This document shows, one piece after another, positions 1-12,806 of a stretch of 64,000 nt of DNA; the first letter of the stretch is position 1, and every line of letters begins with the position of its first letter. Origin of the DNA: Nemophila menziesii. Lineage: Eukaryota > Streptophyta > Magnoliopsida > Boraginales > Hydrophyllaceae. The stretch lies in the NCBI GenBank assembly GCA_029959085.1, contig JARWIR010000092.1, positions 310,001-374,000 of the forward strand. Reading direction: 5' to 3'. A model generated the notes under the pieces. It worked only from the letters and a program-made list of their open reading frames with translations, did no database searches and was not told the DNA's origin. The position numbers and the translations under genes are program-made.

Positions 1-2052
1 CATTCGATTCTGACCAGCTAGAGTAGGATCTAAATTTAACTTCGCAATAGCCCAATAAGCACCCATTTCAAGTTCAAGAGGTAAGTGACAAGCCTTACCA
101 TATACCATTCGATACGGAGAAGCACCTACTGGAGTTTTGAAAGCAGTACGATAGGCCCATAGTGCATCATCTAATTTCATAGACCAATCTTTTCTAGTAG
201 GACCAACGGTTTTCTCTAAGATAGATTTTACCCCACGATTTGATACTTCGGCTTGACCATTGGCTTGTGGATGATACGCAGTAGATACACGATGCCTCAC
301 TCCATATTTCTCTAGAACCGTCTTCAAATACTTATTAACGAAATGAGTACCTCCATCACTAATAATTACCCTTGGAGTGCCATGTCTAGTGAATATATGT
401 GATTTCAAGAACTTAATCACCACTCGTGAATAATTTGTTGGCAAAGCCACAACTTCTACCCACTTAGACACGTAATCAACAGCTAATAAGATGTAGAGGT
501 TACCATTTGAAGGAACGAAAGGACCCATAAAATCTATACCCCAAACATCGAATATTTCAACTTTTAACACATTGTTACGTGGCATCTCATCTCTCTTGGA
601 TATATTTCCGGTAAATTGACATCTAGCACATCTTTTCGTATATTCATGACAATCTTTTATAATAGAGGGCCAATAGAAACCAGATTGTAATACCTTAGCG
701 GCGGTTTGATCTCCTTTAAAATGTCCACCATAAGGTGAATCGTGACACCCAGCTATAATCGCCTCAATTTCTTCCTTGGCTACACATCTTCTTACCATTT
801 GATCAGCACACACTTTGTAGAGGAAAGGATCCTCCCAAAAGAATTGTCTTGCACGGTGAGCTAATCTTTTTCTTTCTTGATAAGTTGATCCTTCAGGAAA
901 GGAACCACTCACCACTAAGTTTGCAATATCCGTATACCAAGGAGCTTCATAATCACGAACAACAAATAAACTCTCAATAGGAAATTCTTCTCTGACTGCT
1001 TCAGTACCACTATTCATTTCTGAACCTTCTAACCGCGATAGATGATCCACAACCTGATTCTCACACCCTTTTCTATCCTTGATCTCTAAATCGAACTCTT
1101 GAAGCAATAAAACCCATCTGATTAACCTCGGTTTAGCATCCTTCTTCTCCATAAGATATCGAATCGCTGAAAAATCTGTATAAACAATAACTTTCGCTCC
1201 AAGAAGATAAGAGCAAAATTTATCGAATGAATACACAACCGCTAGCAACTCTTTTTCTGTAACTGTATAATTCACTTGAGCACCATTAAAAGTTTTACTA
1301 GCATAATAAATCGAATGAAAAACTTTCTCTTTTCTTTGTCCTAATACGGCTCCCATACACAAATCACTCGCATCACACATAACCTCAAACGGTAAATTCC
1401 AATATGGAGGTAATACTATAGGTTTAGAAACAAGTTTTTCTTTGATTGCTTTGAAGGCCGCTAAGCAAGCTTCATCAAAAAGGAATTTGGAGTCCTTTTC
1501 AAGTAAGTTGCATAACGGTTTAGCAATCTTAGAAAAGTCTTTGATAAATCGCCTATAAAAGCCAGCATGGCCAAGAAAACTTCTTACCCCTTTAACAGAA
1601 ACAGGAGGGGGAAGAGTTTTAATTACCTCTATCTTCGCTCTATCGACCTCTAATCCAGCACTCGAAACCTTGTGACCTAGAACAATACCTTCTCGAACCA
1701 TGAAATGACACTTCTCCCAGTTTAAAACCAAATCTGTTTCTTTGCATTTGATTAACACTTTCTCTAAATTATCTAAACACTTATCGAAATCATCACCAAA
1801 TACAGTGAAATCATCCATAAACACTTCAAGAAAGTTATCGATCATATCCCAGAAGATAGCCATCATGCATCTTTGAAAGGTAGCAGGAGCATTACATAAC
1901 CCAAATGGCATTCTGCGATATGCAAAAGTACCAAAGGGGCATGTAAATGTTGTTTTATGTTGATCTTCCGGAGCCACGTAAATTTGATTATACCCAGAAT
2001 AACCATCCAAGAAGCAATAGTACTCTCTTCCGGCTAATTTGTCTAACAATTT
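1..2052 (-). pseudogene. Element D pol, 3' part: RT remainder, RNase H, integrase
   Basis: Continues the D pol frame after a 1-bp frameshift near 2049-2053. The translation follows element C pol: RT palm with FMDD motif (around 1810-1825), RNase H beginning at a CDASD motif (around 1365-1380), integrase HHCC zinc finger, the DDE core and the start of the C-terminal region. I saw no in-frame stop before the window edge, so this part is open but detached from gag by the frameshift. It would supply reverse transcription, RNA removal and integration. The C-terminal end and stop are outside the window. Confidence 0.85.
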
Positions 2053-5000
2053 GATCAATGAAGGGCAAAGGGAAATGATCTTTTCTGGTGGCCTTGTTCA
2101 GCTTTCTGTAATCCATGCAAACTCTCCGTCCAACTACCGTTCTTGAAGGCATGGCTTCATTTTTATCATTCAGAACTGTTGTCATTCCTCCTTTCTTCGG
2201 TACACACTGAACTGGGCTCACCCATTTACTACTCGAAATGGGATAAATAATCCCCGCATCTAAAAGCTTGATCACCTCTTTCTTCACTACATCCTTCATA
2301 GCGGGCATTAATCTTCTTTGGCCTTCAACTGAGCGTGCGTTAACATCTTCAAGTATGATTTTGTGTTGACAATAGGATGGACTAATGCCTTTGATGTCAG
2401 CAATTGTCCAACCTATTGCTTCTTTGTTGGCTCTTAACACACGCAACAGTTTATCTTCTTGAGGACCTGTTAAATTAGCTGAAACAATAACAGGTAGAGT
2501 TTCATTAGTACCTAAATATGCATACCTCAAGTGTGCTGGTAACGGTTTTTCTTCTAATTCCGGAGGAGATTCAATTGAAGGCTTCTTTTTAGGAATAATC
2601 TCCCCCGGTTCTCTTACAGGTTCATAGGCAAGACGCCTATACTTCGGATTTTCAGAATTTAGAGCTGCCACTGTTTCGGTAAGCTCTTCCATCATCTCAG
2701 GTGAATCTAACGTCAAAGCAGCCTGCAAGATATCATCAAAATTTAAACAATTAAATACCTCTTGCGATGCTTGCTCTACTACATCCATTCTGAAGCAATC
2801 TTCCTGAGAATCTGGGAATTTCATAGCTCGAAATACATTGAATTTGACTTCCTCATCTTGTATCCTCATCGTTAATTCGCCATTCTCTACATCGATTAAT
2901 GTACGCCCTGTAGCTAGGAATGGTCTACCCAAAATAATGGGGACATTTCTATTTGCATCGTACTCAAGTATTACGAAATCAACGGGAAATATAAGTGTAC
3001 CTGCCTTAACAAGAACATCTTCAATACGGCCTTCAGGATGTGCAAGAGACCTGTCCGTCATTTGCAAGACCATAGAAGTGGGTCTTGCTTCTCCAATTTT
3101 AAGCTTATCAAAGATTGACTTGGGCATCAAATTGATGCTTGCCCCCAAATCACACAACGCTTTTCCTTTCCATTCTTCTTCAATCGATATCGGAATCGTA
3201 AAACTCCCAGGATCAACTAATTTCGGAGGTAATTTACTCTGGCAAATCGCACTACACTCTTCAGGAAGGCCAATTATCTCGTTATCACAGTAAGGCCTTT
3301 TGTTAGTGAGGGCCCTCTTCAAAAACTTTGTATACTTAGGAATATCTCGAATCGCCTCTAGTAACGGGATATTAATACTTAGACCCTTCACTCTATTAAA
3401 GAATTTATGAAAATCGCCCAAATCACCCTTTTTCTGAACTCGAGATGGAAACGGTGGTGGAGGGCGATTAATCACTATATCATCTTTCTTCTTTGGAATC
3501 TCACTTGGCCTAGCTATTTCTTCAACCTCACTATCTTTTTCATTCTCTTTCTCTTTCTCACCCACTTCCTTTTCTTTTCTTGGAACTTCTTTCTCTTTCA
3601 TAACGGGAAAAGGAGGTGGAGGAAGGTTCTTACCACTTCGTAATGTAACGGCTTTGCAATCTTCACGTTGTATTGGATTCTCTGTATCGCTAGGGAGTTG
3701 CCCTTGTGGACGTTGATTCAGTTGTTTATTAATTTGACTAATCTGATTCTGTAACAGCTTCATGTTTGCTTCAGATGCATTTTGACGTTCCATAGCTTGT
3801 GTTTGAAGAGCAATTAAACTTTCAACTGTTTTCTGAAGTGTAACTACTCCTTCTTGTGGATGAGCAGGTAATGCTTTTTGGTTCAATGTTTCATCGTACG
3901 TATTCTGAGGAGCTTGTCTTTGTACATAATTACCCTGATTCTGTCCTCCTTGATAATTGTTGTGTGGTCTTGGATAATAGTTGTTTCCTTGGGGACGCGG
4001 CTGATACGCATATGTAGGATTGGCTGCCCCATTAGGATTTGAGTATTGAAACCCAGGATGGTTTCTGTTAGGCTGATATCCATTACCACTTGAATTGAAA
4101 TTACCTCTGTTGGACATAAACATCATGGACTCTTGGTTATTCGGACAATTTTCCTCATCATGATCATCTACTCTGCAAATCGAACACATATATACCTCTT
4201 GTGCAGCATGCACAGCTACCTTCTTACCCGAAAATCCTTCTTTTACAGCTAAAGTAAGTTGCTTCAATTGTTGCTCTATAGTATTCTGAATCTTATTCTC
4301 AAGCGTAGCAAATTTTTCTTCCATATCAACATTATTCACTCCTTTAACCGGTGTTCTTACAGAATTCCACCCAACTTCGTTCTTGACTGTTCTTTCTAAA
4401 ATGATTTTAGCATGAGCGGGTTGAGCTTGAAGAAAACCTGCACCACATAACGTATCCAATTTCTCTCTCGAAGTCCCATCAAGGCCTCTATAAAAGATTT
4501 TTAGCTGTTGTTGTTCTAAAAAGCCATGAGTGGGAACTCTACGTAAACACATCTTGAATCTTGTCCAGCTCTTACCTACAGTTTCATCATATTCTTGACG
4601 GAAATGCGTCAACTCTAATTCAGCATCTAATCTCATGTTACTTGGGTAATACCTGTCAAAGAAAGCAGTCTCTAATTGGTCCCAGTTGGTTATCTTCGTA
4701 GGATCTTGTGTATCGTGCCATTCACTTGCTCCATCAATAACAAAAAATTTAAACGCAGCAAAATACATCTGTTCTCTTGAAACTCCTTGTGTGATGTAAG
4801 AATCACATATCTGCTTAAACTTCTGTACTGCTCTAAGAGGATCTTCTGATGGTCTACCACGAAAATTCCCAAAATTTTGGAATTGAGCTAACATACCCGA
4901 ATCTGGACGGAATCGCGGAACATCAATATCTGGGGCACCTACTCCTATAGCAGGAGCACGGAATGGAACTTCTGGTGGACCATTAGTAAACCATGGATCT

Positions 5001-5275
5001 TGATTCATTACTATCTGAACTTGAGGATTAGGATTCAATGGTGGAATTGGAGGAATTAGGCCAGGTGGCGCTAAAGGTTGGCCATTTGCACCTAGTTGAC
5101 GTGGTTGATTATTTTGTTGATCTTGAAGATCGATCTCTTCCATTCTGTTAATTAATTCTGCTACCTCTAAAGCTTCTTGTTCTCTTCTTCTCTTGTTAGC
5201 AAGTCTGATCAACGATTCTGGATTACTAAGGATCGGAGGTGTTGGCTCTAGATCCTTGAATAGCCTTCTTCGCAT
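1988..5275 (-). pseudogene. Element D gag-protease-RT (frameshifted)
   Basis: Open frame of 1095 codons from an ATG at 5275, starting [14 protein letters not shown] exactly as in intact element C. In order it holds a gag capsid-like domain, one CCHC zinc knuckle (CSICRVDDHDEENC), an Asn/Gln/Tyr/Gly-rich stretch, a Lys/Glu-rich linker, an aspartic protease with [10 protein letters not shown], and the first part of RT. Homology stops at FPLPFIDQ, where an extra T at about 2049-2053 shifts the frame and leads to a stop at 1988. Gag and protease could still be made, but full gag-pol could not. Gag forms the particle and protease would process the polyprotein. Confidence 0.92.
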
Positions 5276-5385
5276 ACACCAAACCTAAAAACCTGAGAAA
5301 GATAAACAAACAAAAAGCGTAAAACTGATAAAATAAAATAAATGCACCTATCACTAAAGGATAAACACCGTGGTCACACGCTACC

Positions 5386-5404
5386 GTCCCCAGCAGCGGC
5401 GCCA
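5386..5404 (-). other. Element D primer binding site
   Basis: On the minus strand this reads TGGCGCCGCTGCTGGGGAC, a few bases inside the LTR end. It differs by one base (C to T) from the PBS of B, C and E. The site resembles the complement of the plant tRNA-Asp(GTC) 3' end, the usual Athila primer, from memory of that tRNA. The leader to the gag ATG is about 110 bases. Confidence 0.85.
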
Positions 5405-5410
5405 AAAACT

Positions 5411-6969
5411 TGGTGGTCCTTTGTGTGTTCTAAATAAATGCAATAAATAATTGAACCACAACCGCAAGTGTACGGTTGTCCCAAGTAGTATAACTGATAA
5501 AACAAATTCGTTCCAAGGACGGGATGGTTGACTACAATGCTTATCTATTAATGATTGATGCACTTATGAAAGCAAATAAAAGTAATATGTTTGTTTGGTT
5601 TTTGTGATTAAAGCTACTGAATGAAAAACAAATTATAAATGAAAGTAAAAGCTAAGACGCAAGTAAAATGATGTAAAACGCAATATGAGAAGTAGCACTT
5701 GAGAACGCAAGGATCCTCCCAATCTTATTTCCTAACTTATGTTGTTTAAGGGATAAATTGGTCAATTACAATGGTCGGGATTCTAAATTCCTTATACCCC
5801 GTCAGGGTGGACTATAAGGCGATCCTAGAGTGTCACTAGTCCCGTCAGGGTAAATATGATCCACTTTTGGATGATTAAGTTTTATTACCTCATTGGCCCT
5901 AGAATTAGCTAAGTTCGTCAGAATCAATAGCTTCTATCCTAGATTAAATAAATGGTTCTGTATCTAAACCCTCCGTCAGGATGATCCAATCGCCACTAAT
6001 TGGAATAGCCTAAATACTAACACCTGTTCCTAGTTCATGACGCTAAAAACAGTAAATATTCTCAATTTATCGAAAAGAGTAAAAGCCCCAATCTAGTTTA
6101 ATTTAACAGAAACCCAAATTCAACATTCGTTATTCAATAAGATTGGGATTCACCCATTGTTTGTTCTCAAGCACTATGAAGTGTTTAGCTCATATTAAAA
6201 CGAAAGACTAAATTAAATGTAAAGGAATTCATATTGATTACAAAATTAAAAGATAAAAAGAACCTAATTTCCGGAATAGGAATGACTACGAACGGAGATA
6301 TAGACCCTCTCCAACTCTTGTAGCTTCTTCTTCTTCCTTCTGTTGCTTCTCTCTGGTGTTTTTAATCTTGCAGAATGTGAATTGTATGTAAAATAGAAGT
6401 CCAGACCTCCTTTTATAAGTGCAAATTCGGACTTGGACCTAGGCTTTTAATTAAATGAAATATAAAAGGCCCAAGTCCACTAACTTAGCCCAAAATCCCG
6501 TAACTGCTGATATGTCTTTACTAAAACGGCTTTTCCCGATTCGTTATGACTCCGATTGACCTCATTCTAGTTGCTAAAGTTTCGTAACTCGATAAGGAGC
6601 GTTTTCTCTTCAAAGGTCAGCGGCTAAATCATCGCTTAAGCACCTCGAAATCAGCAATCTATGGCCTCGAAAATGGATTTTCAGCTCTAAAAATAATATC
6701 TTCGGGATTTATCTTCAAGTCTTGACTCTATCTCTTGATCTTTGACTTTCTCCTTGGATTCCTCTTCTAGCTAACATCTAAAACCTGTAAACTTTACACT
6801 AAAAATACCAATATTACGCGCAAAAGCTTAATAAATTAAAAATGCTAGAAATAAAAGAGGAAAATCATATTATTGCATATTCAGTCCAAAAGTCTATCAA
6901 ATTGATTAAATAAACACCAAAAATGATGTCTCCTAAGGGTAAAAAATAAGAACAATTAGGGAGACATCA
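5411..6969 (-). repeat. Element D 5' LTR (type 1)
   Basis: 1559 bp, starting TGATGTCTCCCTAATTG on the minus strand at 6969 and ending CCACCA at 5411. A TATAAAAG box lies at 6410-6417 (minus), so U3 is about 550 bp. The first 45 bases form an inverted repeat (TGATGTCTCC and GGAGACATCA arms). Downstream is a cluster of TGACGG motifs, also seen in the LTRs of A, C and F. Confidence 0.92.
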
Positions 6970-9900
6970 AGAGTGTAGTGCGATTTGCCAGAGTAAATTA
7001 CCTCCAAAGTTAGTTGATCCTGGGAGTATAACGATTCCGATATCGATTGGAGAAGAATGGAAAGGAAAAGCGCTATGTGATTTGGGTGCAAGCATCAATT
7101 TGATGCCCAAATCAATATTTGATAAGCTAAAAATTGGAGAAGCAAGACCCACTTCTATGGTCTTGCAAATGGCGGACAGGTCTCTTGCACATCCTGAAGG
7201 CCGAATTGAGGATGTCCTCGTTAAGGCAGGTACACTTATATTTCCCGTTGATTTCGTAATACTTGAGTACGATGCAGATAGAAATGTCCCCATTATTTTG
7301 GGTAGACCATTTCTAGCTACAGGGCGTACATTAATCGATGTAGAGAACGGCGAATTAACGATGAGGATACAAGACGAGGAAGTCAAATTCAATGTATTTC
7401 GAGCTATGAAATTTCCAGATTCTCAGGAAGATTGCTTCAGAATGGATGTAGTTGAGCAGGCATCGCAAGAGGTATTTAATTGCTTAAATTTTGATGATAT
7501 CTTGCAGGCTGCTTTGACATTAGATTCACCTGAGATGATGGAAGAGCTTGCCGAAACAGTGGCAGCTCTAAATTCTGAAAATCCAAAGTATTGGCGTCTT
7601 GCCTATGAACCTGTGAGAGAACCGGGGGAGATTGTTCCTAAAAAGAAGCCTTCAATTGAATCTCCTCCGGAACTGGAAGAAAAACCGTTACCAGCACACT
7701 TGAGGTATGCGTATTTAGGTACTAATGAAACTCTACCTGTTATTGTTTCAGCTAATTTAACAGGTCCGCAAGAAGATAAGTTGTTGCGTGTGTTAAGAGC
7801 CAACAAAGAAGCAATAGGTTGGACAATTGCTGACATCAAAGGCATCAGTCCATCCTATTGTCAACACAAAATTATACTTGAAGATGATAACGCACGCTCA
7901 GTTGAAGGTCAAAGGAGGTTAATGCCCGTTATGAAGGATGTAGTGAAGAAAGAGGTAATCAAGCTTTTAGATGCGGGGATTATCTATCACATTTCGAGTA
8001 GTGAATGGGTGAGCCCAGTTCAATGTGTACCGAAAAAAGGAGGAATGACAACAGTTCTGAATGATAAAAATGAAGCGATTCCTTCAAGAACGGTAGTTGG
8101 ATGGAGAGTCTGCATGGATTACAGAAAGCTGAACAAGGCCACCAGAAAAGATCATTTCCCTTTGCCCTTCATCGATCAAATGTTAGATAAATTAGCCGAA
8201 AGAGAGTATTACTGTTTCTTGGATGGCTACTCCGGGTACAATCAGATTTACGTGGCTCCAGAAGATCAACATAAGACTACCTTTACATGCCCATTTGGTA
8301 CATTTGCATATCGTAGAATGCCATTTGGGTTGTGTAACGCTCCCGCTACTTTTCAAAGGTGTATCATGGCCATCTTCTGGGATATGATCGATAATTTCCT
8401 TGAAGTGTTTATGGACGATTTCTCCGTGTTTGGTGATGATTTCGACATATGTTTAGATAACTTGGAGAAAGTGTTAGTAAGATGTAAGGAAACAGACTTG
8501 GTGCTAAACTGGGAGAAGTGTCATTTCATGGTTCGCGAAGGTATTGTTCTGGGTCACAAAGTATCGAGTGCTGGATTAGAGGTTGATAGAGCGAAGATAG
8601 AGGTAATTAAAACTCTTCCCCCTCCTATTTTAGTTAAAGGGGTAAGGAGTTTTCTTGGCCATGCTGGCTTTTATAGGTGATTTATCAAAGATTTTTCTAA
8701 GATTGCTAAACCGTTATGCAACATACTCGAAAAGGATTCCAAATTCCTTTTTGATGAAGCTTGTTTAGCGGCTTTCCAAGCAATCAAAGAAAAGCTTATT
8801 TATGCTCCTATAATGTTACCTCCAGATTGGAATTTATCGTTTGAGGTTATGTGTGATGCGAGTGATTTATGTATGGGAGCTGTATTGGGACAGAGAAAAG
8901 AGAAGGTTTTTCATTCAATTTACTATGCTAGTAAAACTTTTAGTGGTGCTCATATTAATTACACAGTTACAGAAAAGGAGTTAGTAGCAGTTGTATATTC
9001 ATTTGATAAATTTCACTCTTATCTCCTTGGAGCGAAAGTTATTGTTTATACAGATCATTCCGCGATCAGATATCTTATGGAAAAGAAAGACGCGAAACCA
9101 AGGTTAATCAGATGGGTGTTATTACTTCAAGAGTTCGATTTAGAGATCAAAGATAGAAAAGGTTGTGAGAATCAGGTTGCAGATCATCTATCGCGTTTAG
9201 AGGGTTCAAAGATGAATAGTGGTACTGAAGCAGTTAGAGAAGAGTTCCCTGATGAGAGTTTATTCGTTGTTCGAGATTATGAAGCTCCGTGGTATGCAGA
9301 TATTGCGAATTTAGTGGTGAGTGGTGTTTTTCCTGAAGGTTCTACTTATCAAGAAAGAAAGAGGTTAGCTCATCGTGCTAAACAGTTCTTTTGGGAGGAT
9401 CCTTTCCTCTACAAAGTTTGTGCTGACCAAATGATACGAAGATGTGTAGCAAGGGAGGAAAATGAAGCCATTATAGCTGGATGCCATGATTCACTATATG
9501 GAGGACATTTCAAGGGAGATAGAACTGCTGCGAAGGTATTCCAATCAGGTTTTTACTGGCCTTCTCTTGTTAAAGATTGTCATGAATATGTTAAGAAATG
9601 CACGAGATGCCAGTTTACCGGAAACATAACCAAGAGGGACGAGATGCCACGTAATAATGTATTAGAAGTTGAAATATTCGATGTTTGGGGTATAGACTTT
9701 ATGGGTCCTTTCGTTCCTTCAAATGGTAACCTCTACATCTTATTAGCTGTCGATTATGTATCTAAGTGGGTAGAAGCGGTGGCTTTACCTACCAATGATT
9801 CACGAGTGGTGATTAAGTTCTTGAAATCACATATTTTTACTAGACATGGCACACCTAGAGTGATTATTAGCGATGGAGGATCTCATTTCGTTAATAAATA

Positions 9901-10593
9901 TCTGAAGACTGTTCTAGAGAAGTATGGAGTAAGACACCGTGTATCTACTGCATATCATCCACAATCCAATGGTCAAGCTGAAGTTTCGAATCATGAAGTC
10001 AAGTCAATTCTAGAGAAAACCGTTGGTCCTACAAGAAAAGATTGGTCAATGAAGTTAGATGATGCGTTGTGGGCCTATCGTACTGCGTTCAAAACTCCAG
10101 TTGGTGCATCTCCTTATCGATGGTGTATGGTAAGGCTTGTCACTTACCTTTAGAGCTTGAAATGGGTGCCTATTGGGCAATTGCGCAGTTGAACTTAGAT
10201 CCTATCTTAGCCGGAAAGAATCGTATGATGAAGCTTAATGAACTTGACGAATTCCGATTGCATGCTTATGAAAATGCCAAACTTTACAAAGAAAACACGA
10301 AGAAATGGCATGACAATCGGATTCGTACATAGAACTTTGAAGTGGGGCAAAGAGTATTGAAGTATAACTCAAAGTTCAGCAATTTTCCGGGTAAGTTAAG
10401 ATCTAAGTGGTCAGGTCCATACATTGTGACCAAAGTTACACCTCATGGGGCGATAGAAATAGAACATCCGCTGGAGAACCGTACCTTCATGGTAAACGGT
10501 CACAGATTAAAGATATACCATGGACGTGAAGATACCAATCGCTCAGAAGATCCACATCCCGGGGAGGTCATGTATCTCCTCGAAACTCCTTAA
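6970..10593 (+). pseudogene. Element A protease-RT-RNase H-integrase remnant
   Basis: Pol with the gag part cut away by D. It enters in frame at a segment matching C ([13 protein letters not shown]). The protease [10 protein letters not shown] follows at about 7079-7108, the RT catalytic FMDD at 8408-8419, RNase H from about 8840, then the integrase zinc finger and DDE core to the C-terminal GPY module. It is inactivated by a TGA at 8678-8680, a 1-bp deletion at about 10119 shortly after the integrase core, and a TAG at 10330-10332. The old stop is TAA at 10591-10593. These lesions fit an older insertion than C. Confidence 0.93.
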
Positions 10594-11743
10594 GAGCCTG
10601 AGGTAACCCGTCGAGCTTAACGACATTAAACAAAAGCCAATTCTTTGTATATTAGTTGAGTTTTTAAATTTTCGCAATTTAGAATAGTTTGATTTTCGTA
10701 ATTTTAGTGTTTATTATTAAGAAATGAGGAAGGGTAGTTGTTTTTGATGATTTCAGGGGTAAAAAGGTCACGAGTTTGGGGTCGATAAGGCGAAAATAGG
10801 AGAAAAATAGGTTGGATGTCCAGGAGAAACCGGGTACCCGGTTTCGCAAAAACCGGGAACCCGGTTTTGGAGCTGGTACCAACCTTATACACGCAGCACC
10901 TCGCGTTTTGGGTTCATGACACAGCGTCAGAACCGGGTACCCGGATTTTCAAAACCGGGAACCCGGTTTTGGTGCTGTAACTTTCGAAAATCTCTGACCC
11001 AGCGTCTTGGTGGCTTGCGTTTTGCTGCGTTTTGATTCGCGCCATCGACACAAAACCGGGAACCCGCATTTGGCAAAACCGGGTACCCGGTTTCGGAGCT
11101 GTAATCGTCCAAGATCTCTGACCCAGCGTTTTGAGTAGCTGCGTTTTGGCTCGCGCCATCGACAAAATCCGGGTACCCGCATTCTACAAAACCGGGAACC
11201 CGGTTTCGGCGAGTAAAAGTTCTGACCCTGCGTCTTGGGGTCCAGGGTTTTGGGGCGTATTGAGGTAAAAAAAATATTTATTAAGTAATTTTCTGCGCCG
11301 TCACAACGACGCGGAACCGGGTACCCGAATTTTCGAAACCGGGAACCCGGTTTTGAAGCTGTGATGTCGGTTTTTGGGTGTTTAACCTAGTTGTCTTAGC
11401 GTCTTCTGCAAGTTTTTACCTAAAACGCACCAATAGCCTCCCCACCTCCGAAAATCACCAACAAAAATACTATATATCATCAAATCCTACCCTCTTTCAC
11501 CACAAAAACATAAAATCAACTCACCTCCTCTCCAAAATAACATCAACTCCTTAGTTTTTCCCAAGATTCTTCTTCATCAAATCCTTAAATTAAACCCAAT
11601 TCTTTCTTCTCCCATCCAAATTAAACAAAACCCATCTCATATTCCACCTTGTTCTTAATTTCCTAAGCCTCAAAACATCAAAATTCTAAACTTTTTCTTT
11701 AAGTTTTTCATTATTTGAAGTTTTGAGTTTGGGGTGGAAAGAG
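10594..11743 (+). repeat. Element A spacer between pol and ORF3: hairpin and palindrome array
   Basis: Non-coding spacer of 1150 bp. Just after the pol stop is a small hairpin (GTCG AGCTTAA CGAC, 10610-10624). From 10827 to about 11357 there are five pairs of GC-rich palindromes. The best is a perfect 18-bp one, AAACCGGGTACCCGGTTT, at 10827-10844; partners have centre GGGAACCC. Pairs recur about every 115-120 bp, and between them TCTGACCCAGCGT, GCGTTTTG and CGCGCCATCGAC motifs repeat. From 11440 to 11720 the sequence is pyrimidine/A-rich. A TTGAGTTTGGGGTG box at 11723-11736 precedes the ORF3 ATG. Apparent reading frames here are by-products of the repeats. Confidence 0.85.
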
Positions 11744-12806
11744 ATGACTAACAGAACCGGTGATTTCCGAAGAACTGCTACTAGAAAGAAAACCACTATT
11801 GGTGGTTCCCAAGACCAAGCTATTGAGATTCCTGATTCGCGTCCTAAACGTAAGATTGATGAGGTTAAGCTTGATCCGAAGAGAATAGAAATCACAGGAC
11901 AAAAGAGAAGATTAATTGATGAGCTAGAAAGTGAGAAGGAGCAAGAAGAGGAAATTGAGAAGAACATTGAGAATGAAACTGAACAAGAGGTTCCGGAAGT
12001 GCCAGTTCAACGGAAACCTCCGCGTGTGAAGATGTGGGCCCACAAGCCTAAGAGGGTTTATACTTGCTGGAATACTCAGGTTCGTGAACGAATTGAATTT
12101 TTGAAGTTTGGTGAGGAGACAAATTTTCCTAAGGGTATTATGAGTAGTGAACACAAGGAATATGCTGTGATATGTGCTAAGTTTGGTTGGAAAGAGTTGC
12201 AAGAAAGGAAGCTTGAGTTTATTCCTACTCTTGTGCGAGAATTTTATGCAGGTCTAGCTACCTCCCGTGATGCAATTGATATTCGCAAAAAGGTAGTTCC
12301 TTTCTCTGTTGAACGTATTCGAAAATCCTTGAAATTACCCAACTATTCTGGAACATGTCCTTTCCAAGACACTCTTAATGACCCTTCTTTCGATTTTGAA
12401 TCCCTTTGGGGGACCGTGCTTGTTAATGGGGCTAGCCCAATTCCTGAAGGAGAAAGATATCTTGGACAGTTTTACAGCAGTAGTTTGACACCTCGTGCGA
12501 AGGTTTGGTCTCGTTTCATAATACCCACTTTCTTTAGTATTAAACACACTTCCGAGTTGAAGAAAGAGCACGTAATTGTTATTAAGTGTATTTTGGAGGA
12601 GAAACCGTTTGATGTTGCTAAGATTATTTATGATACAATCATGGAGTTCACGAAATCTCCAATGAAACAACAAAATCTGAAGTTCCCTTGCACTATTACT
12701 CAGTTGTGTCTAGACGCAAAGATTCCGCGTAAGAACGCAGATATTGACGTTGTTTCAGTTGGTGTGAGTATAGCTTTGAGAACGATCAAGAATATCCATG
12801 AAGAAG
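11744..12806 (+). pseudogene. Element A ORF3, 5' part, split by element B
   Basis: Starts at ATG 11744 (MTNRTGDFRRT), the start matching C; an in-frame TTG at 11723 lies in the G-rich box and is not a likely start. The product has a basic N-terminus with a possible nuclear signal (RPKRKIDEVK), an acidic stretch, and a conserved domain of about 200 residues (WAHKPKRVYTCWN to KIPRKNADID) of the kind annotated as a putative plant transposon protein. Insertion of B at 12807 ends it. The last part, a coiled coil, is at 34282-34538. The two parts are in register without B and one target copy (1320 bases, 440 codons), so ORF3 was open when B landed. Confidence 0.9.
12802..12806. other. Target-site duplication of element B, left copy (AGAAG)
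   Basis: AGAAG precedes the B LTR start and recurs at 34277-34281 after the B 3' LTR. Element C carries the uninterrupted ORF3 sequence with a single AGAAG at the same place, which confirms the 5-bp duplication. Confidence 0.93.

Larger units (their letters stand above)
1..6969 (-). mobile_element. Element D: Athila-like LTR retrotransposon, 5' part
   Basis: Minus-strand Ty3/gypsy element. Reading leftward it has a 5' LTR (6969-5411), a PBS, a gag-protease-RT frame, and RNase H and integrase running off the window at position 1. Its LTR start at 6969 abuts pol sequence of plus-strand element A (6970 onward), so D was inserted antisense into A. The first five flanking bases, AGAGT at 6970-6974, would be one target-site copy; the other lies beyond the window. 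The LTR is type 1, as in A, C and solo LTR F. Apart from one 1-bp frameshift the visible coding region is open, so D looks fairly young. Confidence 0.93.
6970..12806 (+). mobile_element. Element A, left visible part (pol to ORF3)
   Basis: Host element of the left nest. It begins inside the protease region, where D was inserted, and runs through pol, the spacer array and most of ORF3 until B interrupts at 12807. It resumes at 34277. Its own 5' LTR and gag must lie left of the window, beyond D. The order of insertions is A first, then D and B, then C inside B. Confidence 0.9.

Noticed and set aside
2838..3643. Plus-strand frames opposite D gag-pol, and similar antisense frames opposite A, C and E pol
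   Set aside because: They are shadows of the protease and linker coding strand, present wherever this gene is present and in either orientation.
10827..11357. CRISPR-like or satellite array
   Set aside because: Repeat spacing is loose, spacers are themselves similar, and the array occupies the same place in related retrotransposons of a plant genome.
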